DNA of 12,305 nucleotides from Pseudazoarcus pumilus_A. GTDB taxonomy: Bacteria > Pseudomonadota > Gammaproteobacteria > Burkholderiales > Rhodocyclaceae. The stretch is from the NCBI GenBank assembly GCA_033837965.1, contig JAJLLM010000150.1, forward strand, positions 1 to 12,305. Reading direction: 5' to 3'. Below are positions 5,947 to 12,255 of the stretch, piece by piece. The notes below the pieces were generated by a model. That model was not told where the DNA came from. It made no database searches and saw only the letters and a program-made list of their open reading frames with translations. The position numbers and the translations under genes are program-made. Numbering within the stretch: the first letter of the stretch is position 1; every line of letters starts with the position of its first letter.

Positions 5947-7233
5947 TCAGCGCACTGGTCGGGCCAGCCCGAAGTGGCCGCGCAGCGTGTCGTGTTCGTA
6001 GTCCTTGCGGAACAGCCCGCGCTTCTGCAGCACCGGCACGACCTGCTCGACGAAGTCGCGCACGCTGTCGGGCTGGGCCGGCGGCATCAGGTTGAAGCCG
6101 TCGGCGCCGCCATTGCGCACCCAGTGTTCCATCCTGTCGGCGATCTGCTCGGGCGTGCCCACCATGGTGCAGTGGCCGCCGCCAGCGGCGAGGCGGCCGA
6201 GCAACTGGCGCACGGTGGGCTGTTCGGTCTCGATGATGCGCAGCACCGTGGCGTAACGCCCCTTGGGGCCCTTGAAGGCTTCGAGCGGGGGCAGCGGCGG
6301 CACGGGGGCGTCAAGCTCCCAGTTCATGCAGTCCTGGTCGATGAAGGTCTGCAGCTGGCGCAGCGAGCTTTCGGTGGGCAGCAGTTCGTCTAGTTCGCGC
6401 TGTTTGGCCTTGGCCTCGGCTTCGGTGGAGCCGACGTAGGTCACCAGCCCGGGCAGGATCGGCACCGGTGCGTCGCGCCCGGCAGCCTTTACGGCGGCGC
6501 GGATGGAGTTGTAGTAGGCCTGTGCCGAGGGCAGGTCGTAGGCCACGGCGTAGATGGCTTCGGCGTACTTGCCCGCCAGCGCGCGGCCTTCGTCCGATGC
6601 GCCGGCCTGGATCAGCACCGGATTGCCCTGCGGCGGGCGCGGCACGGTCAGCGGGCCGTCGACCAGGAAGTGTTTGCCGTGGTGATTGATCTTGCGCACG
6701 CGTGCGGGGTCGGCATACAGGCCGTGGCGGTCGTTGAGCACGGCGCCGTCGTCCCAGCTGTCCCACAGCGCCAGCACGGCTTCGATGAATTCGTCGGCGC
6801 GGGCGTAGCGCTCGGCGTGGCCGGGCATGGATTCATAGCCATGGTTGCGGGCCTCGGCATCGAACATCGAGGTGACCACGTTCCAACCCACGCGGCCGCC
6901 CGAGATGTGGTCGAGCGAGCCGATCAGCCGCGCCGCATGGAAGGGCGTGTAGAAGGTGCTCGACACCGTGCAGATCAGGCCGATGCGGCTGGTGGCGCGC
7001 GCCATGGCGGTGAGCATGGTGACCGGTTCGAGGAACCAGCGCGGGCCGTCGGTGAGGTTCACGGCGGCGTGGCCGTCGGCCAGGAACACCGCGTCGAGCT
7101 TGCCGCGCTCGGCCAGTTGGGCCATTTCCTCGTAGAAACGGATGTCGCCCAGGCGCTCCACCGGAGAATCCGGATGGCGCCACGCGGCGTTGTGGTGCCC
7201 GCAGCCGAACATGAAGAGGTTGATGTGCATCAT
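5947..7233 (-). CDS. LLM-class flavin-dependent monooxygenase, NtaA/SnaA/DszA type, in a TPP-riboswitch operon
   Basis: This 428-residue protein is a bacterial-luciferase-like, FMNH2-dependent monooxygenase. The start, HINLFMFGCGHHNAAWRHP, is characteristic of the NtaA/SnaA/DszA branch. Other family segments are FYEEMAQLAERGKLDAVFLA, the following DGHAAVNLTDGPRWFLEPVT, GRVGWNVVTS and NPVLIQAGASDEGRALAGKY, plus a C-terminal VGTPEQIADRMEHWV segment. Members oxidise amines, thiophene sulfones or similar compounds using reduced flavin from a separate reductase; none is encoded here. ATG 7233 (immediately followed by a second ATG) lies 11 bases after the SDR stop, so the two genes are co-transcribed and share the TPP riboswitch at 8077-8156. 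That suggests a substrate related to thiamin or its breakdown products (inference). A reading-frame extension upstream of 7233 lies inside the SDR gene and was rejected. Confidence 0.9.
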   Translation of the reverse strand: MMHINLFMFGCGHHNAAWRHPDSPVERLGDIRFYEEMAQLAERGKLDAVFLADGHAAVNLTDGPRWFLEPVTMLTAMARATSRIGLICTVSSTFYTPFHAARLIGSLDHISGGRVGWNVVTSMFDAEARNHGYESMPGHAERYARADEFIEAVLALWDSWDDGAVLNDRHGLYADPARVRKINHHGKHFLVDGPLTVPRPPQGNPVLIQAGASDEGRALAGKYAEAIYAVAYDLPSAQAYYNSIRAAVKAAGRDAPVPILPGLVTYVGSTEAEAKAKQRELDELLPTESSLRQLQTFIDQDCMNWELDAPVPPLPPLEAFKGPKGRYATVLRIIETEQPTVRQLLGRLAAGGGHCTMVGTPEQIADRMEHWVRNGGADGFNLMPPAQPDSVRDFVEQVVPVLQKRGLFRKDYEHDTLRGHFGLARPVR

Positions 7234-7244
7234 CGCTGCGTCTC

Positions 7245-8024
7245 TCAGTTCTTGACCAGGCCGCCATCCACGACCAGGTTCTGGCCGGTCACCGCCCGCG
7301 ACCACGGCGAGGCGAAGAACAGCACCGCGTCGGCGAATTCCTCGGGCGTGGTGACGCGGCGCAGCGGGGTGCTGGCGGCGATCATGTCGAACACCGCCTC
7401 AGGAGTGGCGGCGGACGCGTCGGTGGTGCGCAGCAGGCCGCCCGACACCATGTTCACCGTGATGCCGTCCGGCCCCAGATCCTGCGACAGCGTGCGCGTG
7501 AGCGACAGCAGCGCAGCCTTGGCGGCGGTGTAGTCGTGGTAGGGCACGACCGGGTTCTGGAACAGGTTGGTGCCGATGTTGATGATGTGGCCGAAGCCGG
7601 CCTGCTTCATGCCCGCCAGCGCGGCCTGTGTGGTGTTGAGCGCGCCGCGCACACTGCCTTCCATCTGCTGCGCGATGCTCTCCCAGCGCAGTGCGTCGGC
7701 GTGCTCGCGGGCGTCGCCGTTGAACTGGAAGGCGGGCAGGGCGTTGTTCACCACGGTGGTCACCGGCTGGCCGAAGTGCGTCTGCACGCGCTCGAACAGG
7801 GCCCGCACGGCGGCGGGGTCGCTCACGTCGGCCTGCACGGCCAGTGCCTGGCCCGGCGCGGCGGTGCTGACCAGATCGTTGGCGGCGCTGGCGCTGTTGA
7901 GGTAATTCACGATGACCTTCGCACCGTGCGCGAGAAAGGCGCGGGTGATGTGCGCGCCGAGGCCGCGGGCGCCGCCGGTGACGAGGACGAGTTGTTGCGC
8001 GAGGGGGGCGAATTGGCTGGACAT
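7245..8024 (-). CDS. Short-chain dehydrogenase/reductase (FabG-like), first gene of a TPP-riboswitch operon
   Basis: This 259-residue Rossmann-fold SDR has the cofactor motif TGGARGLG (16-23), VVNNA (91-95) and the catalytic pair Y165/K169 in YTAAK. A C-terminal SPWSRAVTGQNLVVDGG segment is typical of FabG-like enzymes. Two active-site positions are unusual. The residue 13 before the Tyr, normally the catalytic Ser, is T152, and the Asn of the usual tetrad appears replaced by S124. Activity may be retained, since Thr can stand in for Ser, or altered. ATG 8024 is chosen because AAGGG (8035-8031) precedes it with 6-base spacing and the upstream frame reads through the riboswitch. It leads the monooxygenase gene by 11 bases. 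Generic annotation would be 3-oxoacyl-ACP reductase, but TPP control points to thiamin-related metabolism (inference). Confidence 0.9.
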   Translation of the reverse strand: MSSQFAPLAQQLVLVTGGARGLGAHITRAFLAHGAKVIVNYLNSASAANDLVSTAAPGQALAVQADVSDPAAVRALFERVQTHFGQPVTTVVNNALPAFQFNGDAREHADALRWESIAQQMEGSVRGALNTTQAALAGMKQAGFGHIINIGTNLFQNPVVPYHDYTAAKAALLSLTRTLSQDLGPDGITVNMVSGGLLRTTDASAATPEAVFDMIAASTPLRRVTTPEEFADAVLFFASPWSRAVTGQNLVVDGGLVKN

Positions 8025-8030
8025 GCGTTT

Positions 8031-8054
8031 CCCTTGTGATGGAGCTGGCAAGGG
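8031..8054 (-). promoter_or_regulatory. Shine-Dalgarno-sequestering hairpin of the minus-strand TPP riboswitch
   Basis: On the transcript, CCCTTG (8054-8049) pairs perfectly with CAAGGG (8036-8031), which contains the SDR ribosome site. The loop is 12 bases. The same CCCTTGCC stretch can instead pair with GGCGAAGGG at the aptamer's 3' end (8090-8082). This gives a plausible switch: ligand holds the aptamer, the anti-SD is free, and translation is off. No intrinsic terminator is present between aptamer and start, consistent with translational control. Confidence 0.6.
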
Positions 8055-8076
8055 GGATGCACGAGCGGTGCGTGGG

Positions 8077-8156
8077 GACATCCCTTCGCCAGTACGAGCT
8101 GGATCAGGTTCGACGGGTGTGATCTCAGTCCGCAGATGCAGGACACCCCGTGTCAG
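8077..8156 (-). ncRNA. TPP riboswitch (THI element) controlling the SDR-monooxygenase operon
   Basis: The minus strand carries the conserved THI-box blocks in order: ACACGGGGTG, CTGAGATCACACCC, GAACCTGATCCAGCT, and TACTGGCGAAGGGAT. P1 can form from GACA and TGTC at the ends. This is the thiamin pyrophosphate aptamer; binding of TPP normally lowers expression of the downstream genes. It lies 52 bases before the SDR start. A weak -10-like GATAAG is at 8171-8166, close to the aptamer's 5' end. It is divergent from a second TPP riboswitch that starts 82 bases away. Confidence 0.95.
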
Positions 8157-8196
8157 GGGGCAAACCTTATCACGGAAGAGCGTTCCGGCGACCTGC

Positions 8197-8230
8197 GCGG
8201 GTGCCTTGAACCCGCCCGCAGGCGTATAAT
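8197..8230 (+). promoter_or_regulatory. Promoter of the symporter gene (perfect TATAAT -10)
   Basis: TATAAT at 8225-8230 is a perfect -10 box, placing the transcript start near 8237, right at the aptamer's 5' end. The best -35-like block, TTGAAC (8206-8211), is only 13 bases upstream, too close for a standard promoter, so the real -35 is unclear. A dyad GCGGGT-N7-ACCCGC (8197-8215) lies just upstream and could be an activator or repressor site. Confidence 0.55.
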
Positions 8231-8237
8231 CCGCGCC

Positions 8238-8328
8238 TTGATCCTGGGGGAGCCGCATGCGGCTGAGAGATGGCAACGGCCATGACCCCGATACTTGATC
8301 CGGGTAATACCGGCGTAAGGAAGGATGC
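8238..8328 (+). ncRNA. TPP riboswitch (THI element) controlling the sodium:solute symporter
   Basis: The plus strand shows GGGGGAGCCGC, GCGGCTGAGAGATGG, CATGACCCCGATACTTGATC, and CGGGTAATACCGGCGTAAGG followed by AAGG. These are the conserved THI-box blocks, with P1 from ATCC (8241-8244) and GGAT (8323-8326). The P3 arm here is short, with GCCGCATGCGGC as its stem. It precedes the symporter start by 54 bases and is divergent from the riboswitch at 8077-8156. High TPP is expected to lower symporter expression. Confidence 0.95.
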
Positions 8329-8344
8329 ACCGCCCTCACCGAGC

Positions 8345-8379
8345 GCGGGCTCCGTCCTTAGCCGTTTCAGGAGTCCCGC
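8345..8379 (+). promoter_or_regulatory. Shine-Dalgarno-sequestering hairpin of the plus-strand TPP riboswitch
   Basis: GCGGG-CTCC (8345-8353) pairs with GGAG-T-CCCGC (8370-8379), nine pairs with one bulge, burying the CAGGAG ribosome site (8368-8373) of the symporter. The loop holds TCCTTAGCC (8355-8363), which can instead pair with GGC-G-TAAGGA at the aptamer's 3' end (8312-8321). The alternatives suggest translational switching. No T-run is present, so transcription termination is unlikely. Confidence 0.6.
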
Positions 8380-8382
8380 AGC

Positions 8383-9834
8383 ATGCTCAGCGCACCGGCC
8401 GCCATCACGTGGCTCACCTTCTTCACCGCCGCCTTTGCCATCGCCGGCATGGCCTACGCCCGCCGCTATCGCGGCAACCTTGAGGAATACATCGTCGCCC
8501 GCAACAGTCAGGGCTCGGTCGCGACCATCATGACCTTGCTGGCTTCGTCGCTGGGCGCTTGGATTCTCTTCTCGCCGGCGCAGGCGGCCACCTGGGGTGG
8601 GCTGGCCGCCGTCATCGGCTACGCGCTGGGCTCGATGTCGCCGCGCATCGCGATGATCCCGCTGGGCCGCCGCATGCGCGAACTGATGCCCAACGGCCAT
8701 TCGCTCACCGAATTCCTGATCGCCCGCTATGGCCGGCCGATGTACTGGCTGACGCTACTGATCATGGTGTTCTACATGTTCATCGCGCTAACCGCCGAGC
8801 TGACCGCCATCGGCAAGCTGGTGCAGTTGCTGGCACCGGTGCCGCTGTGGGTGAGCGCGGCCATCGTGATGGTGGCGACGCTGATCTACACCACCTACGG
8901 CGGGCTGCGCGCCTCGATCTTCACCGACAAGATGCAGGTCATCCTCATCATCCCGCTGGTGGGCGCGTTGATTGCGCTTGGCTGGCAGGTCACCGGCGGC
9001 ATCGGCCCGGTTACCGAGCGCCTGCAGGAAACCGCGCCGCGCCTGCTCGACCTCGGCGACATGGCCGGCATCAAGGCCGGACTGACCTTCTTCTTCGCCA
9101 TCCTGCTGACCGGCATCTTCCACCAGGGCAACTGGCAGCGCATCTACTCGGCCAAGGACATCCCCTCCATGCGCCGCGGCTTCCTGCTGGGCGGCGTGCT
9201 GGTGGTGCCCTTCATCTTCATCATGGGCCTGTTTGGCTTGGCCTTCGTGGCGCTCACGCCGGGCGGGGACGATTCCGTCGCGCTGTTCACCGTGATCCTG
9301 TCCGAGATGCCGATGTGGCTCGCCATTGCGCTGATTCCGCTCGGTATCGCGCTGGTCATGTCCAGCGTGGATACCGGCATCAGCGCCATTTCCAGCATCG
9401 TCGCGGTGGACGTCGGCCGCGCCGTGCCGAGCGCCAGCCCGGCCCGGCTGATGCGGCTGGCGCGCTGGCTGGTGGTGCTGATGTCCATCCCCGCGCTGTT
9501 CGTGGCGGCACAGGGTTACAGCGTGCTGTACCTCTTCCTGCTGGCCGATCTGCTGTGCGCGGCGGCGGCCTTCCCGGTGTTCTACGGCCTGTTCAGCCGC
9601 GCGCATGACGGCTTCTCCGCCATGGCGGGCACGCTGGCCGGTCTGGTGGCCGGTCTGGTGGTGTTCCCGATGCCGGGTGCGCCGATGACCTACTTGCTCG
9701 AATCCTTCCTGCTGGCGGCGGTCGTGCCGGTGGTGGTGATCTTCGCGCTGCGCTTCGTGCGGCGCGGCAACGCGGCCTTTGATCTGAGCTCGCTGTCGGC
9801 GACTACGCGCAAGCTCAGCGAGGAACACTTCTGA
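8383..9834 (+). CDS. Sodium:solute symporter (SSS family), candidate thiamin or thiamin-precursor importer
   Basis: This 483-residue inner-membrane protein has about 13 hydrophobic segments and the SSS fold signature. It includes SLTEFLIARYGRPMYWLTLL, IYTTYGGLRASIFTDKMQVI, HQGNWQRIYSAKD (compare the WQR motif of SSS proteins) and ALVMSSVDTGISAISSIVAV, with the Na+-site-like Ser/Asp residues after the eighth helix. Relatives include PanF, PutP and solute permeases. Control by a TPP riboswitch points to thiamin, hydroxymethylpyrimidine or a related precursor as substrate. From memory, comparative genomics predicted SSS-family thiamin-regulon transporters (called ThiV), so this may be one, but I could not check identity. 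ATG 8383 follows CAGGAG with 9-base spacing. It is monocistronic, ending at a strong terminator. Confidence 0.9.
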   Translation: MLSAPAAITWLTFFTAAFAIAGMAYARRYRGNLEEYIVARNSQGSVATIMTLLASSLGAWILFSPAQAATWGGLAAVIGYALGSMSPRIAMIPLGRRMRELMPNGHSLTEFLIARYGRPMYWLTLLIMVFYMFIALTAELTAIGKLVQLLAPVPLWVSAAIVMVATLIYTTYGGLRASIFTDKMQVILIIPLVGALIALGWQVTGGIGPVTERLQETAPRLLDLGDMAGIKAGLTFFFAILLTGIFHQGNWQRIYSAKDIPSMRRGFLLGGVLVVPFIFIMGLFGLAFVALTPGGDDSVALFTVILSEMPMWLAIALIPLGIALVMSSVDTGISAISSIVAVDVGRAVPSASPARLMRLARWLVVLMSIPALFVAAQGYSVLYLFLLADLLCAAAAFPVFYGLFSRAHDGFSAMAGTLAGLVAGLVVFPMPGAPMTYLLESFLLAAVVPVVVIFALRFVRRGNAAFDLSSLSATTRKLSEEHF

Positions 9835-9883
9835 TCGGGTGAAGGCGCCGGGCGCAGCACGGCCGCCCGTATCCGCATGCAGC

Positions 9884-9925
9884 AATAAAAACGGGCCCCG
9901 GCATGTGCCGGGGCCCGTTTTTATT
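9884..9925. terminator. Bidirectional Rho-independent terminator
   Basis: A perfect 19-base inverted repeat spans 9884-9902 and 9907-9925, with a 4-base ATGT loop. The GC core CGGGCCCCGGC is flanked by A-run and T-run arms, so it ends transcription of the symporter (plus). The same structure can stop transcripts arriving from the convergent receptor gene (minus). Confidence 0.95.
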
Positions 9926-9957
9926 TGCATCAGGCAGGCGCTGGTGCATCGGGTGAG

Positions 9958-10047
9958 TGTCATTGCGAGCGCAGCGCGGCAGTCTCGGCATCCATTGGCT
10001 TCAACGCTCTGCGAGATTGCTTCGTCGCTTCGCTCCTCGCAATGACA
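9958..10047. repeat. MITE-like palindromic intergenic repeat with 12-base terminal inverted repeats
   Basis: The 90-base element starts with TGTCATTGCGAG (9958-9969) and ends with its exact reverse complement CTCGCAATGACA (10036-10047). The homology of the two arms continues imperfectly inward for about 30 bases, to GTCTC on the left and GAGATTGC on the right, so the RNA would be a long hairpin. The 'CATTGCGAG...GAAGCAATC' pattern is a very common dispersed bacterial intergenic repeat. It lies between the terminator and the receptor stop codon. No transposase is present. Confidence 0.8.
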
Positions 10048-10071
10048 GGCCCTTCAGCGCGCCCTGTGCAA

Positions 10072-12177
10072 TCAGAAGTCGAACTGTGCCGACAGGCGGA
10101 AGGTACGCGGCGCACCCGGGATCAGATAGCCGCCGAAGGTGCTGGAGGTGTCGCCCCAGTAGAACTTGTCGAACACGTTGTGCACCCCGAAGCGGATCGT
10201 GGTGGTCACGCCGTTCACTTCGGTCAGGTACTGGGCGCCCAGGTTGAACACGTGGTAGCCGGCCAGTTTGGCCCGCTCGTTGCCGCTGGGGGCGAACAGC
10301 TTGCTGCTGGAGTACACCCAGCTGCCGTTCAGGCGCATCTGCGGCATCGACGGCAGGGTGTATTCGCCGTACACCACGCTCTTGTACTTGGGCACGTTGC
10401 CCACGCGCTTGCCCGACACACCATCCACGTCGGCGAGCATGCGGGTCACGCTGGCACCGATCAGCAGGTTGGGCGTGACGCGGCCGTCGGCCGACAGTTC
10501 GATCCCGCGGCGGCGGTCGGTGCCCGAGTTCGTGTACACGTTGGCGGCCGAGGTGTATTCGTACTGGCGCTTGATCTGGAACACCGCGGCGCTGACGTTC
10601 AGGCGCTGGGTCAGCGCGCCTTTCAGGCCGAATTCGATCTGGCGCGATTTGGACGGGTCCAGGGCCTCGCCGACGTTGGATGTGCCGGCCGGGGCCTCGC
10701 CGCCCGGCTCCAGGCCTTCCGAGTAGGCGCCGTAGTACGACCAACGCTGGTCGGGGCTGAACACCAGCGCCACGTTGGGCAGCAGGAAACTGAAGTCCTG
10801 TTTGCTCAGCGGGCTGCCATCGTCGTTGTACTGGTCGCGGTCGAGCCGCACATGGCGCAGCCCTGCGTGCAGCTTGAACTGGTCGTTCAGGTGCATCACG
10901 TCCTGCACGAACACGGCGTACTCGTTGTCCTGGCGACGCAGGTGTACAGGGAAGTTCGGGTCCGGACTGGGCGTGACGTCGACCGGGTCGTAGATGTTGC
11001 TTGTACCGCGCGAGGAGAAGACATAGCGCGCAAAGTGGTCGCGCCGCTCATGCGCCGCCGCACCAAACGTCACCTCGTGCCGCATCGAGCCGAGCCGGAT
11101 ATCACCCTGCAACAGCGCCTGCCCGGCCAGTACGGTGCGCTTGTCGTTGTCGCGCCGCAGGTCGACCACGGTGTAATCGCCGTTGGACTGGAAGCTGATG
11201 GGCAGCGCCACGGCGTCATCACGCCGCAGCTCGAAGTAGTTGGCCGATATCTCGGTGCGCCAGTTGTCGTTGATCTTGTGCTGGAAACGCAGGCCGAGGT
11301 TGGTTACGTCGTCCACCACAGGGCTGCTCCACGGCTGGTTGTTGAGCATGTCGCGGGCGCTGACGCCCTTGGGCACGACGGTGCCGCCCAGCAGCTGGAA
11401 GCCCGGCACCGACAATTGCGACTTGTGCAGGTAGTCGAAGTCGAGCTGCAGCAGGCTGTCGGGGGATATCTGCCAGTCGAAGGCGCCGGAGAAGAAACGG
11501 CGTTCGCCGTTCGAGCCCTTGGCGTAGGAGCGCACTTCGGAGGCCATGGCGTTGATGCGGTAGCCGAACTCGCGGTTCTCGCCAAAGCGCCCGCCAAGAT
11601 CCACCGCGCCGTAGAGCGTGCCGCGCTCGCTCGCTTCGAGCGTGACGCTGCGCAAGTCGTAGTCAGTGGGGCGCTTCGTAACGTAGTTGAGCACGCCGCC
11701 GGACGACGCGATGCCGGCCTGCAGCCCGCCCAGGCCCTTGAGGACTTCCAGCTGCTCCTTGTTCTCCAGCATGATCGGCGCCTGCGCCAGCACCAGCAGG
11801 CCGTCCTTGCGGTAGCTCGCGCCGGTGCTCAGCTCGAAGCCGCGGATGGCGAGGCGGTCGGACAGGCCGATGGCGTTGTACGAATCCTGCACGCTGGCGT
11901 CGTACTTGGCCGCCTCGGATGCGTTGCGGATGCTGCGCTCCTGCATCTGGGTCCGCGTGATGACCTTGACCGACACAGGCGTTTCACGCAGCGGGGCGCT
12001 GCTGAAGGTGCCGATGCTGGCTTCGGTGGCAATGCCGTCTGCGGGCTCGTCGCTACTGACGATGACTTCGGGCAGGGTGGCTTCGGTGGTCTCGCCGGTC
12101 TGGGCGAAAGCGGGGTAACACAGGGCAAGGGCCGCAGGCAGCGCCAGCAGGCGCGGGGTACAGAAGAGATAAGGCAT
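10072..12177 (-). CDS. TonB-dependent outer-membrane receptor under TPP-riboswitch control (siderophore-receptor fold)
   Basis: This 701-residue receptor begins with a signal peptide (PRLLALPAALALCYPAFA, cleavage before Q26). A TonB box (TLPEVIV, residues 34-40) and a plug domain follow; the plug contains TPVSVKVITRTQMQERS, DRLAIRGFEL and QAGIASSGGVLNYVTKRPTD. The C-terminal barrel ends in RLSAQFDF with the usual terminal Phe. Sequence style is that of 'TonB-dependent siderophore receptors'. However, a TPP riboswitch leads it, so its likely cargo is thiamin, a thiamin phosphate or a precursor (inference). Similar TPP-regulated receptors have been predicted as outer-membrane thiamin importers. 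ATG 12177 is chosen for the signal peptide; a TTG-initiated extension to 12258 would begin in the riboswitch leader. The ribosome site is weak. It is convergent with the symporter. Confidence 0.9.
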   Translation of the reverse strand: MPYLFCTPRLLALPAALALCYPAFAQTGETTEATLPEVIVSSDEPADGIATEASIGTFSSAPLRETPVSVKVITRTQMQERSIRNASEAAKYDASVQDSYNAIGLSDRLAIRGFELSTGASYRKDGLLVLAQAPIMLENKEQLEVLKGLGGLQAGIASSGGVLNYVTKRPTDYDLRSVTLEASERGTLYGAVDLGGRFGENREFGYRINAMASEVRSYAKGSNGERRFFSGAFDWQISPDSLLQLDFDYLHKSQLSVPGFQLLGGTVVPKGVSARDMLNNQPWSSPVVDDVTNLGLRFQHKINDNWRTEISANYFELRRDDAVALPISFQSNGDYTVVDLRRDNDKRTVLAGQALLQGDIRLGSMRHEVTFGAAAHERRDHFARYVFSSRGTSNIYDPVDVTPSPDPNFPVHLRRQDNEYAVFVQDVMHLNDQFKLHAGLRHVRLDRDQYNDDGSPLSKQDFSFLLPNVALVFSPDQRWSYYGAYSEGLEPGGEAPAGTSNVGEALDPSKSRQIEFGLKGALTQRLNVSAAVFQIKRQYEYTSAANVYTNSGTDRRRGIELSADGRVTPNLLIGASVTRMLADVDGVSGKRVGNVPKYKSVVYGEYTLPSMPQMRLNGSWVYSSSKLFAPSGNERAKLAGYHVFNLGAQYLTEVNGVTTTIRFGVHNVFDKFYWGDTSSTFGGYLIPGAPRTFRLSAQFDF

Positions 12178-12231
12178 CGTTCGACTCGTTCGCGTGGAGG
12201 AAATGCGCACGAGGGGCGGACGAAAGGACGC

Positions 12232-12244
12232 GGCCGGAGCGGCC
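12232..12244 (-). promoter_or_regulatory. Small hairpin in the receptor leader, downstream of the TPP aptamer
   Basis: GGCCG-CTC-CGGCC forms a 5-bp GC stem, 11 bases after the aptamer's 3' edge and about 55 bases before the receptor start. It may be part of the expression platform. The leader shows no obvious Shine-Dalgarno sequence and no intrinsic terminator, so its mechanism is unclear. Confidence 0.3.
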
Positions 12245-12255
12245 ATCGAGAACGT

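Noticed and set aside
8206..8230. TTGAAC plus TATAAT as a complete sigma-70 promoter
   Set aside because: The spacer is 13 bases, too short for a normal promoter; only the -10 is kept.
8788..9963. Minus-strand open frame of 391 codons opposite the symporter
   Set aside because: Its His/Gln/Arg/Gly-rich composition and position antisense to a strongly motif-supported symporter mark it as a shadow.
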